Positions 25,590 through 35,693 are shown, counted from the stretch's first letter. The stretch is DNA of 64,000 nt from Carnobacterium gallinarum DSM 4847 (GCF_000744375.1 NZ_JQLU01000005.1:868001-932000), one strand, 5' to 3'. Translations and numbers: made by a program. Notes: generated by a model from the letters alone, not told the origin.

Positions 25590-27095
25590 ATGATGACACA
25601 ACTTACTAACTGGACGACTGAATTACGCTACCAACCTTATCAAAGCTGGAGTCCAGAATATATAAAAAACTTACTAAGCAAGGTTCAACAATCAGATTGG
25701 CGTCTGGCTTATCATATTCAACCACAATCTGGATTACTAAACGATCCTAATGGTTTTTCTTATTTTAACAATCAATGGCACTTATTTTATCAGGCGTTTC
25801 CTTATGGACCTGTTCACGGTATTAAATCTTGGGTTCATATGATTTCTGATGATTTAGTCCATTGGAATTATCAAGGGATTCCACTCCTTCCAGATAGCCA
25901 AAATGATAGCCACGGGGTTTATTCAGGCTCTGCTTTGCCCATTGACGATAAGTTATTCTTAATGTATACCGGTAATATTCGCAATCACGAATGGGAGCGA
26001 AAAGCCTTGCAATTAGGAGCTTGGATGAATCAAGAGAATCAGGTTACGAAAATCGAAACACCATTAATTCTAACAGATACAGAACGTTATACCCAAAATT
26101 TTCGTGATCCACAACTATTCTCTTATGAAGATAGCTATTTAGCCATTATTGGCGCCCAAGATACAGAACTTCAAGGGAAAATTGCGGTCTTTGAGTCAAC
26201 AAACCTGACCGATTGGCAATGGCTAGGTAATTTAACTTATACGGATTTACCAATGGGTTTTATGGTGGAATGTCCTAATTTAGTTTTTATTGAAAATCAA
26301 CCCGTTTTATTATTTTGTCCACAGGGATTAGCGACCTCTGACTTAAGTTATCAAAATATCTATCCAAACACGTATATCCTAGGTAGCTCCTTTACTAAAA
26401 AGACGTTGACTATTGAAGATGCAACGACACTTAGAAATCTCGATGAGGGCTTTGATGTTTACGCAACTCAAGCTTTCAATGCTCCTGATGGGCGCGCATT
26501 ATGTGTCAGTTGGATTGGTTTGCCCGAAATTGACTATCCTACCTATGAAGAAGGCTGGCTACATTGCTTAAGTTTAGTCAAGGAACTGACAATTAAAGAT
26601 GGTGAACTTTATCAATATCCAGTCCAAGAACTAAAAAAACTTAGAACGAATCAGCGTTCATTTTCTGGTAAGTTAGCGAAGAACGAACAAGAATTAATCT
26701 CAAATACTTCTTTTACCTACGAAGCTGAATTAAAGCTTCCGAAAAATGAGATTGGAGAATTGAAACTTTTTGCTGATTCGCTGATAAATCAGTATTTACG
26801 CTTATATTTTGATACAGTATCTGGTAAACTAACGGTAGATCGATCAAAATCTGGAGTGCCCTTTGCAGAAGAGTTTGGAGTAACTCGAGAGATTGATTTG
26901 CCAAGTCATACAGAGCTTACTCTTACTATTTTTGTAGACCATTCTGTATGTGAGATTTTTATTAACCATGGATTTAAAGTAATCACCCTACGACTTTTCC
27001 CAGATGAAACTCAAACAAGCTTGCTAATTTCTGGTATAAATTCAGGAGAGTATCGCGGGGAAATATGGGAGCTAAATCGCTCATTAACTCCTTAA
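25590..27095 (+). CDS. scrB: Sucrose-6-phosphate hydrolase, GH32
   Basis: A cytoplasmic GH32 enzyme of about 501 residues cleaving sucrose-6-phosphate from the PTS. Motifs: LLNDPNGF with nucleophile D52, the FRDPQLF arginine/aspartate motif, and MVECPN with the acid/base Glu, then a C-terminal beta-sandwich. GGAGGAG lies 8 bases before ATG 25590. There is no signal peptide, which argues against an extracellular levanase. Its gene, the regulator and the divergent PTS gene form one regulon. Confidence 0.92.
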   Translation: MMTQLTNWTTELRYQPYQSWSPEYIKNLLSKVQQSDWRLAYHIQPQSGLLNDPNGFSYFNNQWHLFYQAFPYGPVHGIKSWVHMISDDLVHWNYQGIPLLPDSQNDSHGVYSGSALPIDDKLFLMYTGNIRNHEWERKALQLGAWMNQENQVTKIETPLILTDTERYTQNFRDPQLFSYEDSYLAIIGAQDTELQGKIAVFESTNLTDWQWLGNLTYTDLPMGFMVECPNLVFIENQPVLLFCPQGLATSDLSYQNIYPNTYILGSSFTKKTLTIEDATTLRNLDEGFDVYATQAFNAPDGRALCVSWIGLPEIDYPTYEEGWLHCLSLVKELTIKDGELYQYPVQELKKLRTNQRSFSGKLAKNEQELISNTSFTYEAELKLPKNEIGELKLFADSLINQYLRLYFDTVSGKLTVDRSKSGVPFAEEFGVTREIDLPSHTELTLTIFVDHSVCEIFINHGFKVITLRLFPDETQTSLLISGINSGEYRGEIWELNRSLTP

Positions 27096-27108
27096 AGAAA
27101 GGATAACT

Positions 27109-28089
27109 ATGACTATTAAATTAACCGATGTCGCTAAAAAAGCTGGCGTTTCTGCTACAACCGTTTCTCGAGTCATTAATAATTATGGCTATCTAAGTCA
27201 AAAAACTATCGACAAAGTTCACTGGGCAATGAATGAATTAAACTATCAACCTAATTCACTAGCCCGCTCCTTACAAGGTAAATCAACTAAATTAATTGGC
27301 GTCATCTTTCCTTCCGTTGGCAATCCTTTTTACGGTGAATTAATTGAAAAAATTGAAAATAAATTATTTGAAAAAGGCTATAAAGTTATTCTATGTAATA
27401 GTGCTGATAATAAAGAAAAAGAGCAAGAATATCTACGAATGTTGGCGGCTAACAAAGTGGACGGCATTATAGCTGGCGCTCATAATCTTGGAATTAAAGA
27501 ATATGAAAATGTTAGTCTACCCATTGTTTCCTTTGATCGCTTCCTAGCAGATAGTATCCCGATTGTTGGTGGTGATAATTTCCAAGGTGGACAAATTGCT
27601 ACCCAAGCATTAATTCAGAGTGGTGGGAAAAATGTAGCAATTTTTACTGGAACAAATCAATCTAATTCACCGACAAATAGTCGTTTAGAAGGTTATCTAG
27701 ATACTATCCAGCGTTTCCAATTGGAACCTCATGTATTTGAATTCGATGGACAGCATTCACCCGCCTTGAAATCGTTAGAAATCAGAAAAATTCTAAAAGA
27801 AGAAACCGTTGATAGCATTTTTTGTACCGATGACATGACAGCGATTTTAACGATGAATGAAGCTAAAAATTTAAACTTAACTTTGCCTGATGATCTGAAA
27901 CTTGTTGGGTACGATGGAACGTCATTCATTCAAACTTACTTTCCTCAGCTCACAACTATTGTTCAACCAATTGACGACTGTGCAATGTTATTAATTGATC
28001 TGTTATTGCAACGAATTGCCGATAAGGAAGCACCCTTAGAGCGAGAATATACTTTACCTGTAAAACTGATCCAAGGACGCTCAACTTAA
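27109..28089 (+). CDS. scrR: LacI-family sucrose regulator
   Basis: A 326-residue repressor. The LacI helix-turn-helix is at the start (IKLTDVAKKAGVSATTVSRVINN) and the hinge helix region NYQPNSLARSL follows. A periplasmic-binding-like effector domain begins LIGVIFPSVGNPFY. It starts 13 bases after scrB. It probably binds the twin AAACGTTT operators and is released by a sugar or sugar phosphate. Confidence 0.92.
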   Translation: MTIKLTDVAKKAGVSATTVSRVINNYGYLSQKTIDKVHWAMNELNYQPNSLARSLQGKSTKLIGVIFPSVGNPFYGELIEKIENKLFEKGYKVILCNSADNKEKEQEYLRMLAANKVDGIIAGAHNLGIKEYENVSLPIVSFDRFLADSIPIVGGDNFQGGQIATQALIQSGGKNVAIFTGTNQSNSPTNSRLEGYLDTIQRFQLEPHVFEFDGQHSPALKSLEIRKILKEETVDSIFCTDDMTAILTMNEAKNLNLTLPDDLKLVGYDGTSFIQTYFPQLTTIVQPIDDCAMLLIDLLLQRIADKEAPLEREYTLPVKLIQGRST

Positions 28090-28095
28090 ATAAAA

Positions 28096-28130
28096 AACAA
28101 CCAAAACAATAAGTTTTGGTTGTTTTTTTA
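28096..28130 (+). terminator. Terminator of scrBR
   Basis: AACAACCAAAAC (28096-28107) pairs perfectly with GTTTTGGTTGTT (28113-28124), followed by T7. Confidence 0.9.
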
Positions 28131-28437
28131 TTTAAGATTTTACTCGACTTCCTAAACTTATTTGACTAAATGTCAGTCAAGCTATAGCGAGACTCTTCAT
28201 CTAAAGCATTTTAACAAACAGTAACCCTTCTATTTTCCTATTAAAAATCTGCTTAGTTATAGACACACTAAAAAAATACGTTCAAGAAAAGCCTTTTTAG
28301 AATCAAGATTTAGAAAAAGCGATTGCAATTATATTGAATCCCTGTTATTATCAACTTGAATCGATTCAAATCATTGAGTACACTGCACTTCAATTTGTTT
28401 GTTTACTAAACTAACTTCAAAAAGGGAGAACTTTACT
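28131..28437. other. Promoter region without a gene
   Basis: About 300 AT-rich bases between scrR and the EIIC gene. I see no ORF with a ribosome binding site. The notable element is the palindrome at 28356-28369. Confidence 0.5.
28356..28369. promoter_or_regulatory. Perfect palindrome, probable operator for the EIIC-GH3 operon
   Basis: TTGAATCGATTCAA is a perfect 14-bp dyad 69 bases before the EIIC start codon. An extra half-site ATTGAATC lies 23 bases upstream. No regulator gene sits in this operon, so the binding protein is unknown. Confidence 0.55.
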
Positions 28438-29760
28438 ATGAATTTTATTGACAACTTATCAGAGAAACTATTACCTATTGCTTCAAAAGTGAACAACCAG
28501 CGTCATCTTGGCGCTATTCGAGATAGCTTTATTGTAACGATGCCTTTAATTATGGCAGCATCCTTCTTTATTCTTTTAAATGCTGTTGTTTTTTCAAATG
28601 AATTTGTGATGAAAATTATTGATCTAAGTGCCTTAGCCGGTTTAGCGGGGATTGTAAATAATGGTTCTATGGGAATTTTAGCTATTCTAGTCTGTTATAA
28701 TATTGGATTTAATTTAGCAACTTGGTATGTAAAATCTGGCAGAATTAATAACCCTGGATTTAGTCCTACTCATGCGGGTGGTTTGAGTTTAGCTTTAATG
28801 TTTATGATGATGCCTTTAAATAGTGTTGTCACTCTGGCTGATGGAAAAACTGCTGAAGTTGCAGGTGTATATCTGCAGGGGCTGACCTCTTCCTCTGGTT
28901 TATTCTTGGCAATGCTGGCTGCTTTGTTAGGGACTGAATTATTTGTCGCTTTATCACGTTTTAAAAAGTTACGTATTTCAATGCCTGATAGTGTTCCTCC
29001 TGCCGTTGCTACTTCGTTTAATTCTTTAATTCCAGAAGTGTTAGTAATTATTATTTTTGTAATCGTTATCTTCACACTGGATCAAACAACAGGCTTAACT
29101 GTTCCACAAATTGTTGACACTATTATTCAAACTCCATTAAAAGGCTTTGTCCTTTCTGCTCCTGGAATGTTATTTTTACAATTCATCTCAGATACTCTAT
29201 GGGTCTTTGGGATGCACGGTTCAAGTATCTTATCTCCAATCAAATCAGCTCCAATGTTAGAAGCCATCCAAGAAAATATGACTGCTTTTGAAGCTGGAAA
29301 ACATATTCCAAATATTGTCACTGAGCCTTTTATTGGTAGTTTTGGGCTGTTAGGTGGCGGTGGCTGTATCTTACCTTTAATCTTTGCAATTTTTATTGTT
29401 TCAAAAAGAAAAGAACAAAAAGATATTGCGAAGTTAGGTTTAGCTCCAAGTTTGTTTAATATTGCAGAACCTATTATGTTTGGTTTACCAGTTGTGATGA
29501 ATCCTATTTTCTTAATTCCTTGTGCATTAATTCCATCCATTAACCTAATTATTGCTTATCTTGCTACAAGTGCCGGCTTAATTGGACGGACAGTTGCGGC
29601 GGCACCATGGATTACACCGCCCGTTATTCAAGCTTGGGTATCGACTGGTGGAAATATTCCAGCTGCCTTATTAGCCATCATCTTATTGGTTCTAGATGTT
29701 ATCTTATTTATCCCATTTGTTTTAGCAAGCAATAAAGCAGCTAAAATCGAAGCAATTTAA
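28438..29760 (+). CDS. PTS EIIC, lactose/cellobiose family
   Basis: A 440-residue membrane protein with the cellobiose-family EIIC layout (IRDSFIVTMPLIMAASFFILL at the start; FGMHGSSILSPIKSAPMLEA; GLAPSLFNIAEPIMFGLPVVMNP). GGGAG precedes ATG 28438. Separate EIIA and EIIB are not in this operon and must come from elsewhere. It is followed by the GH3 gene after 17 bases, so uptake of a beta-glucoside is likely. Confidence 0.9.
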   Translation: MNFIDNLSEKLLPIASKVNNQRHLGAIRDSFIVTMPLIMAASFFILLNAVVFSNEFVMKIIDLSALAGLAGIVNNGSMGILAILVCYNIGFNLATWYVKSGRINNPGFSPTHAGGLSLALMFMMMPLNSVVTLADGKTAEVAGVYLQGLTSSSGLFLAMLAALLGTELFVALSRFKKLRISMPDSVPPAVATSFNSLIPEVLVIIIFVIVIFTLDQTTGLTVPQIVDTIIQTPLKGFVLSAPGMLFLQFISDTLWVFGMHGSSILSPIKSAPMLEAIQENMTAFEAGKHIPNIVTEPFIGSFGLLGGGGCILPLIFAIFIVSKRKEQKDIAKLGLAPSLFNIAEPIMFGLPVVMNPIFLIPCALIPSINLIIAYLATSAGLIGRTVAAAPWITPPVIQAWVSTGGNIPAALLAIILLVLDVILFIPFVLASNKAAKIEAI

Positions 29761-29777
29761 TTAACGAAAGGACTGTT

Positions 29778-32108
29778 ATGAAAATGGCTAACTATAAAAA
29801 TCCTGAATTAACGATTCATGAACGAATTACTGATTTAATGGCACGAATGACCTTAGAAGAAAAAGTCGGACAAGTCAATCAACACCTTTATGGTTGGAAA
29901 ACCTATGCTAAACTCGATAATACTTTTGAACTGACAGATTACTTAAAAGATCATGTCGCTCTTGGCGGTGGACTAGGCGCACTCTATGGTTTATTTAGAG
30001 CAGATCCTTGGTCACAGGTTAATGAGAAAAACGGGGTCCCTGCTGAAGATAGCTGGCGACTTGCAAATAAAATTCAACACTATGTCATTACCCATTCTCG
30101 CTTAAGCATTCCAGTTTTATTTGCTGAGGAGTGTCCACATGGTCATCAAGGCTTAGGTAGCGTTTCCTATCCAACAAATATCGGAAAGGGAAATTCCTTT
30201 AATCGTGCGTTAATTGAGGAAACTTCACGGAATATGGCAGAAGAATTAGCGATGAAAGGCGTGCATCTAGCCCTAGTCTCTTCATTAGACTTAAGCCGTG
30301 ATCCTCGTTGGGGCAGAACGGAAGAATGTTATGGGGAAGATCCTTATCTAGCAGCGGCTTTTAACCACTCGATTGTTAAAGGCTTTCAACAAGATTTAAT
30401 CACCGATGCGCAAGATTTTGTACATCAAACGGTTGGAGAAATTAATCGCCAACCTTCGCAGATTGGCGTCGTTTTGAAGCATTGTATTGCTCAAGGTGAT
30501 GCAATTGGCGGACATAATTCAGGAGCCGTTTCGATTGGCGAACGTGATTTTATGGAACTTTATTATCCGCTGCTTAAAAGCACCAAAAATGCGGTCGGTG
30601 TGATGGCTGCTTACAATGATCTAGACGGCGTTCCTTGTCATTCTAATCATTATTTATTGGAAACTTTATTGCGAAAAGAAATTGGCTATCAAGGGATTGT
30701 CATGGCTGACGGAACTGCTTTAGATCGCCTAAATAGTATTTATGGTTCAGACGAATTATCCGCTAAAAATGCTCTTTTTGCTGGCGTAGACTTAAGCCTT
30801 TGGGATCAAACTTATTTAAGCATTGTAAGTGGTGTAGAACAAAATATTATCCCGATGGAACTTCTTGATAAAGCTGTTTACCGTGTCCTAAGTATCAAAT
30901 TTTTATTAGGCTTATTTGAAAATCCATATGTAGAAGCTCCAAGTCAAGCTACTTTAGAAAAAATAAAAACGTATCCTCTAGATAATAAAAAAATGGCTTT
31001 AGAAAGTATAACGCTATTAAAAAATAACGGAATATTGCCTTTAAAAGATGAAGCGAAAAAAATTGCTGTCATTGGTCCGAACGCTGATGCCATCTATAAT
31101 CAGCTTGGTGACTATACTGCTCCCCAAACAGAAAAGATGCAACAGCAGACTATTTTTAGAGAGTTAATCAAAGCTTTTCCGACATCCAGTGTTGAGTATG
31201 CTCTAGGTTGTGAAATTCGGAATCTAGCTAATCAGGAATCTCATATTCAAGCAGCCGTAGAGTTAGCCGCTAAAAGTGATTTAATTATTTTAGTTCTTGG
31301 TGGATCAAGTGCCAGAAATTTTAATATGGAGTTTCTAAGTAACGGTGCGGTTTCTTCTAAGGGAGTCAATATGGATTCTGGCGAAAATGTCGATTTGTCT
31401 AGTCTAGCTCTCGGTGGTAAGCAGATGGACTTATTCACCGAGTTACAAACGTTAAATAAACCGATTGTCACTGTCTTAATTCAAGGTCGGCCACATGATA
31501 TTGAAACAGTTTGTATGAATTCTGATGCAGTTTTAACAGCTTGGTATCCTGGTCAAGAAGGCGGAAGTGCCATTGCAGCTCTTCTGACTGGCGAAGAAAG
31601 TCCAAGTGGCAAATTAAGTCTTAGCTATCCACGAAATAGCGGGCAACTTCCAGTCTATTATTATCAACGGGATATTGCAATGAAAGAAGATTATTATGAC
31701 TTAAAAGGCAGTCCGCTTCTTCCCTTCGGATTTGGTCAAACTTATACTCGTTTTGAGTATCAAAAAATAACAGTAAATAACTCAAATTTAACAAAAAATG
31801 ATTTAGAAAATGGACAACACCTTCATTTAACTGTTTCAATTAAAAATACTGGTTCTTACGATGCAAAAGAAACTATTTTATTATTTGTAAAGCTAGCTGG
31901 TGGATCAGTCATTCAACGTAAAAAAATATTACGCGGCTTTGAAAAATATTATTTTAAAAAAGGAGAAGCCCAAGATATTGATTTTTATCTAAGCTATGAG
32001 GACTTATGTTACTATGATGCTGATCAACGTTTTAAATTAGCCGAATCTTTCACCATTTTGATGGATTGCTTACAAGAACCCTTCTCTTTCCATTCCTCTA
32101 CAAACTAA
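29778..32108 (+). CDS. Beta-glucosidase-like enzyme, GH3
   Basis: A 776-residue GH3 glycosidase. The (beta/alpha)8 domain has DLSRDPRWGRTEECYGEDPYL and VLKHCIAQGD, and the nucleophile Asp is in GIVMADGTAL. The second alpha/beta domain has ITLLKNNGILPLK, and a fibronectin III-like C-terminus follows (LHLTVSIKNTGSYDAKETI). AAAGGA precedes ATG 29778. There is no signal peptide. Pairing a GH3 enzyme with a PTS permease is less common than a GH1 6-phospho-beta-glucosidase; the true substrate could be a xyloside or another beta-glycoside. Confidence 0.9.
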   Translation: MKMANYKNPELTIHERITDLMARMTLEEKVGQVNQHLYGWKTYAKLDNTFELTDYLKDHVALGGGLGALYGLFRADPWSQVNEKNGVPAEDSWRLANKIQHYVITHSRLSIPVLFAEECPHGHQGLGSVSYPTNIGKGNSFNRALIEETSRNMAEELAMKGVHLALVSSLDLSRDPRWGRTEECYGEDPYLAAAFNHSIVKGFQQDLITDAQDFVHQTVGEINRQPSQIGVVLKHCIAQGDAIGGHNSGAVSIGERDFMELYYPLLKSTKNAVGVMAAYNDLDGVPCHSNHYLLETLLRKEIGYQGIVMADGTALDRLNSIYGSDELSAKNALFAGVDLSLWDQTYLSIVSGVEQNIIPMELLDKAVYRVLSIKFLLGLFENPYVEAPSQATLEKIKTYPLDNKKMALESITLLKNNGILPLKDEAKKIAVIGPNADAIYNQLGDYTAPQTEKMQQQTIFRELIKAFPTSSVEYALGCEIRNLANQESHIQAAVELAAKSDLIILVLGGSSARNFNMEFLSNGAVSSKGVNMDSGENVDLSSLALGGKQMDLFTELQTLNKPIVTVLIQGRPHDIETVCMNSDAVLTAWYPGQEGGSAIAALLTGEESPSGKLSLSYPRNSGQLPVYYYQRDIAMKEDYYDLKGSPLLPFGFGQTYTRFEYQKITVNNSNLTKNDLENGQHLHLTVSIKNTGSYDAKETILLFVKLAGGSVIQRKKILRGFEKYYFKKGEAQDIDFYLSYEDLCYYDADQRFKLAESFTILMDCLQEPFSFHSSTN

Positions 32109-32114
32109 CCTACT

Positions 32115-32167
32115 AAATAAACCCACAGCCAGTATCAGAGTTTTTGATACTGGCTGTGGGTTTATTT
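32115..32167. terminator. Strong terminator after the GH3 gene
   Basis: A 23-bp perfect stem whose arms run 32115-32137 and 32145-32167 (AAATAAACCCACAGCC... with its complement), with a 7-base loop. The AT-flanks allow it to work in both directions. Confidence 0.92.
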
Positions 32168-32246
32168 AGATACATAAGCTAATTCTTCAGGGTATCTAAA
32201 TAACTTATTTGAATTAATTTACTTTTGCCCCATCCTTTCGCCATCA

Positions 32247-32948
32247 CTATCCAATCATTGATTCTAAAGCAAGAATAATCATCTCATTAAAGGTTGTTTG
32301 TCGTTCTTCCACAGAAGTTTGTTCACCTGTAATCAGGTGATCACTAACTGTCAACAAAGATAAGGCTGCTACACCAAATTTTGCTGCCATATAGTATAGT
32401 CCTGCTGTTTCCATTTCAACGCCTAATACTCCATACTTGCCTAAGCGCAGGAAATCTTCTTTATCTTTATAGAAAGAATCATCCGATAGAACATTTCCAA
32501 CATGGATAGACATCTTTTTTTCTCTTCCTAAATGGTAGGCACGATCAATTAATTCAAATGAGCCAATTTGCGGAAAATCATAGGTTGGAAAATCATTTCT
32601 GATCATTGATGAATTCGTAGCAGCCGCTTGTGCAATCAAGATATCTCTCATAGCAATTTTTTCTTGAAGCGCGCCACAGGTTCCAATACGAGTTAACTTT
32701 TTAACATTGTAATCATTGATCAATTCATGGATATAAATAACTGCTGAAGGCATACCCATTCCTGTTCCTTGAACTGAAATTGGAATACCTTTATAGGTAC
32801 CTGTGTAGCCCAACATGCCTCTAACTTGGTTGTAACAAACAGCATTTTCCAAAAAAGTTTCAGCAATATACTTTGCTCGCAATGGATCCCCGGGTAATAG
32901 GACACGTTCAGCTATGTCTTCTTTCTTTGCTTCAATATGAAAACTCAT
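32247..32948 (-). CDS. deoD: Purine nucleoside phosphorylase DeoD-type
   Basis: A 233-residue enzyme that splits purine nucleosides with phosphate. The DeoD/Udp signatures are [16 protein letters not shown], the GTGMGMPSA phosphate loop region, [14 protein letters not shown] RIGTCGALQ and [20 protein letters not shown] precedes ATG 32948. A cre-like site and the Crp/Fnr gene lie upstream. Confidence 0.95.
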   Translation of the reverse strand: MSFHIEAKKEDIAERVLLPGDPLRAKYIAETFLENAVCYNQVRGMLGYTGTYKGIPISVQGTGMGMPSAVIYIHELINDYNVKKLTRIGTCGALQEKIAMRDILIAQAAATNSSMIRNDFPTYDFPQIGSFELIDRAYHLGREKKMSIHVGNVLSDDSFYKDKEDFLRLGKYGVLGVEMETAGLYYMAAKFGVAALSLLTVSDHLITGEQTSVEERQTTFNEMIILALESMIG

Positions 32949-33082
32949 AAAATCCCTCCTAAGCATTCTTTTTGTATCCGTTTTCCAAACTAATATAACA
33001 CAAAGCATTTATCAGTTCCGTTAGAAAGATAACAATAGAAATATGAGCTATTTCACAATTTTACTGTTATAAACGCCATTTA

Positions 33083-33096
33083 AGCAAACGCTTTCA
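33083..33096. promoter_or_regulatory. cre (CcpA) site upstream of deoD
   Basis: AGCAAACGCTTTCA fits the catabolite-response consensus TGNAANCGNTTNCA except at the first base. It lies 135 bases before deoD. Confidence 0.6.
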
Positions 33097-33122
33097 AAAT
33101 GTAGAATAAAAATAAAAGTACG

Positions 33123-33833
33123 TTATTTCCACTTTCTTAAATCTTGAAATTCTTCTGCCTCATCACAAATTAGAAATAATTTTTTCTTGTCGATAATATG
33201 CAAGTATTTCCCTCTAAATTCAATAATTTTTTCATGTTGAAACTCACTGAGTGTTTTAGAAACTGATTCACGAGAAACGCCTAACATATCAGCAAAAAGC
33301 GATTGATTAATCTTCATATCGATTTTGGAAAGTCCGTCATTCGTAGTGCCAAAATTGTAATAAAAATCAACAATTAAATTGGCTACCTTCCTACGAACAT
33401 CGAAAAAGGTTAAGTAACGAATCAGTCGATTTAAACGTCGAGTACGATTGGCTAAAATAGAATACGTTCTTTTTAAAATAACAGGATGCGTATCAATTAA
33501 GAAAAGAAAGTTCTTTTTAGAGATCGTCAATAAGGTCACATCAGAAAGTGCCTCCACAGTAGAAAGACGATAGTCAACATCGGAAAGTGCTTCTGTTTCA
33601 CCAATTACATCGCCAGGTGTTGCAATACCAAGAATTATTTCTTTACCGTCATGCATTCGGTAGATTTTGAGTAAGCCCGAATGAATAAAGTAGATTTCTT
33701 CAGTATCATCATTTTCAAACATTAGGATGTGATTTTTCTTATACTTTCTAGTTCTAAAAAAGTGTTCGTAGGCAGCGAGTTCTTCATTCGATAGATCTGA
33801 AAAAATTTCAATATTTTTTAGGTTTTCAATCAC
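33123..33833 (-). CDS. Crp/Fnr-family regulator
   Basis: A protein of about 236 residues with an N-terminal cyclic-nucleotide-binding fold (KNHILMFENDDTEEIYFIHSGLLKIYRMHDGKEIILGIATPGDVIGE) and a C-terminal winged helix (INQSLFADMLGVSRESVSKTLSEFQHEKII). There are no Fnr iron-sulphur cysteines. GTG 33833 sits 8 bases after AAAGGA; ATG 33842 is too close to that site. Its target may include neighbouring nucleoside genes or an arginine pathway (ArcR-like proteins belong here), but nothing in the window decides this. Confidence 0.87.
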   Translation of the reverse strand: MIENLKNIEIFSDLSNEELAAYEHFFRTRKYKKNHILMFENDDTEEIYFIHSGLLKIYRMHDGKEIILGIATPGDVIGETEALSDVDYRLSTVEALSDVTLLTISKKNFLFLIDTHPVILKRTYSILANRTRRLNRLIRYLTFFDVRRKVANLIVDFYYNFGTTNDGLSKIDMKINQSLFADMLGVSRESVSKTLSEFQHEKIIEFRGKYLHIIDKKKLFLICDEAEEFQDLRKWK

Positions 33834-34156
33834 TTGAAACATCCTTTCAAAAAACACTATTTAGACTGATTGTATCATTTAATAACAGTACTGGGAATGT
33901 AGATATTTAAGTTATTCAAAAATACTGAAGAAAAAAGGACTATGGAAATGAATTTAACTAGGGTCTGAAAAATTGAATTAGATGAAGTGATAGCCTTGAA
34001 TGGAGTGTATAGTAATTGGAAAACGGCCTACTGCCAATGCTTTTGACAATCTAGATAGTCATACTGGAAGTAAATTATTTTGAAAATAAAAACCAAGCAT
34101 TTACACTAATTTAAATAAAAATAAGGATGTAGGAATGCGATAGAAGGAGTGATTTT
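33834..34156. other. Gene-poor stretch, possible relics
   Basis: About 320 bases with no frame that has a ribosome binding site and reasonable length. A short open stretch near 34010-34081 may be the tail of a lost gene; I cannot identify it. Confidence 0.4.
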
Positions 34157-34519
34157 TTGAAAAATTTGTTAGAAACAAGGGTTCATATTACCGAGGGAGG
34201 TTCAACAATCAGAAAAGAAGGTTTAGCGGGAATCACAACTTTTATAGCTAACTCTTATATTGTTGCTGTTAATGGAACTATTTTAAGTATGACAGGGATG
34301 TCTTATGGAGGGATCACAATCTCTACAGGATTAACGGCTTTCGTTGGATGTATGCTTATAGCAAATGCTCCATTGGTTTTAGTCCCTGGTATGGGTGATA
34401 ATGTCTTTTTTGTCTTTGTTTTAGTCGCATCATTTGGATTAACTTGGCAGCAAAGTTTAACGGCTACACTAATGGCTAATCCAACCGTTTTCACTGAAGA
34501 GTTGATTCTAGATGCCTAA
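34157..34519 (+). pseudogene. Truncated NCS2 purine permease (AzgA/PbuG type)
   Basis: A 120-codon ORF with ribosome binding site AGAAGGAG that matches only the N-terminal quarter of AzgA/PbuG-type permeases of about 430 residues or more: EGLAGITTFIANSYIVAVNGTILS, GLTAFVGCMLIANAPLVLVPGMGDN and ASFGLTWQQSLTATL. The frame then ends in unrelated residues (TEELILDA). A short deletion is also apparent near CMLIAN. The transporter cannot be functional. Confidence 0.75.
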
Positions 34520-35162
34520 ATAACGCAACTAACAGAGCGATGTCGCCAACATGCAATCAATCGCCTTAATTATGGATATCAAACCAATTAATATCACCGG
34601 AATCAAAGAAAGTGATCTGGCAATTTTATGAGGCAACGCCTCGATAATGCCCTTGACGCTCTATCAAAAACTCCTTATGAAGAGAGGCTTCTACAATTAA
34701 CTATGTGTCAAAAACAAGCGTACTTCTTTTGTTCTATTCAACATACAGCTGTAAATTTGGTACCTATTCAAAAAATCATCCTTATTTTACAACGAAAATA
34801 AAAAAAGCCAATCATGGATTCGGCTTAAAGAATATCGAAAAGGTTGTAAAAAATATCAAAGACATTTTGAAATTCAACAAACCTCTACCGAATTTAAATT
34901 GTGTGTTTTTGTTAAAAACAACTAAAAAATGTGTTTGGCTAGAAAACGATAAGATCTAGTAGATGAACTTTATAGTATTCCTCATTAGCTTAGTGGTTCT
35001 AGCTAGTCTAACACTTTTTCTTCATAACTATAAACCATTCCATAAAATTAATTTTAGTAGTAATCTAAATTGATTAGACAACAATAAAAAATAGATGAAA
35101 CTATTGAAAAGTATTCATATTACAATCGGATTCTTTTCAATAATCCTCAGCATATTTCACTA
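34520..35162. other. Region of decayed genes
   Basis: Beyond the permease relic there is a sensor-kinase relic (34705-34959). A 36-codon hydrophobic ORF (34963-35073, MNFIVFLISLVVLASL...) without a ribosome binding site follows. I see no intact gene. Confidence 0.5.
34705..34959 (+). pseudogene. Relic of a GHKL sensor histidine kinase
   Basis: The stretch TKIKKANHGFGLKNIEKVVK contains the G2 ATP-binding motif HGFGLKNI of AgrC/ComD-type kinases, near the usual C-terminus. Everything upstream of it is missing or out of frame. Confidence 0.6.
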
Positions 35163-35693
35163 TCATTCCTCATATTCATCAAAAATTGGATCACCATATA
35201 GCATGCTCCCAGACAACGCCATGTAAAGTTCTTCTAGATAAGCCATCTCTGAATTATCGTTACCTGAACTACTACCATCAGATTGCGGGGCCAACGTATA
35301 AATATCTTTTTGAAGAAATTCATTTTTAGGATTGACCTTTTTAAATTTTTTATCGCCTTTTTCAACTAAAATTGCTGTTTTTCCATCAGGAAGAGGTGTT
35401 GAATAGTTATCTTCAACCTTTTTTTGATCATTTTCTTCCTCTTCAGGCTTTTTAACATCCTTTTCCCTTGGGGTATAACCAGGTGGTAAGGGAGTTACCT
35501 CAACTGTCGGATTTAATGGATCCACTGGCGATACATTCTGGCTATCATATTTATCATGGTCTAACTTATATACATACGCACTATCTTCAGCATGAGCTAC
35601 TTCAGGGTTATCCAGAACTAAGATTCTAACTGAAAATAAACAACCGACTAATAAGGAGCAGCGTGCATAGTTTTTTGGTTTAGGATAAAACAC
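35163..35693 (-). CDS. Secreted protein of the WxL locus
   Basis: A 176-residue protein with a signal-like N-terminus (CSLLVGCLFSVRILVLDNPEVAHAED, possible cleavage after AHA) and a low-complexity Pro/Glu/Lys middle (LPPGYTPREKDVKKPEEEEN). I do not recognise the C-terminal part. The start is probably GTG 35693, which overlaps the 3' end of the Mga-like regulator gene; GGAGAGG lies upstream. There is no LPXTG or WxL motif. Confidence 0.6.
   Translation of the reverse strand: MFYPKPKNYARCSLLVGCLFSVRILVLDNPEVAHAEDSAYVYKLDHDKYDSQNVSPVDPLNPTVEVTPLPPGYTPREKDVKKPEEEENDQKKVEDNYSTPLPDGKTAILVEKGDKKFKKVNPKNEFLQKDIYTLAPQSDGSSSGNDNSEMAYLEELYMALSGSMLYGDPIFDEYEE

Noticed and set aside
34963..35073. A 36-codon hydrophobic ORF as a membrane peptide gene
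   Set aside because: There is no ribosome binding site, and it lies inside a region of gene relics; not enough support to call a gene.
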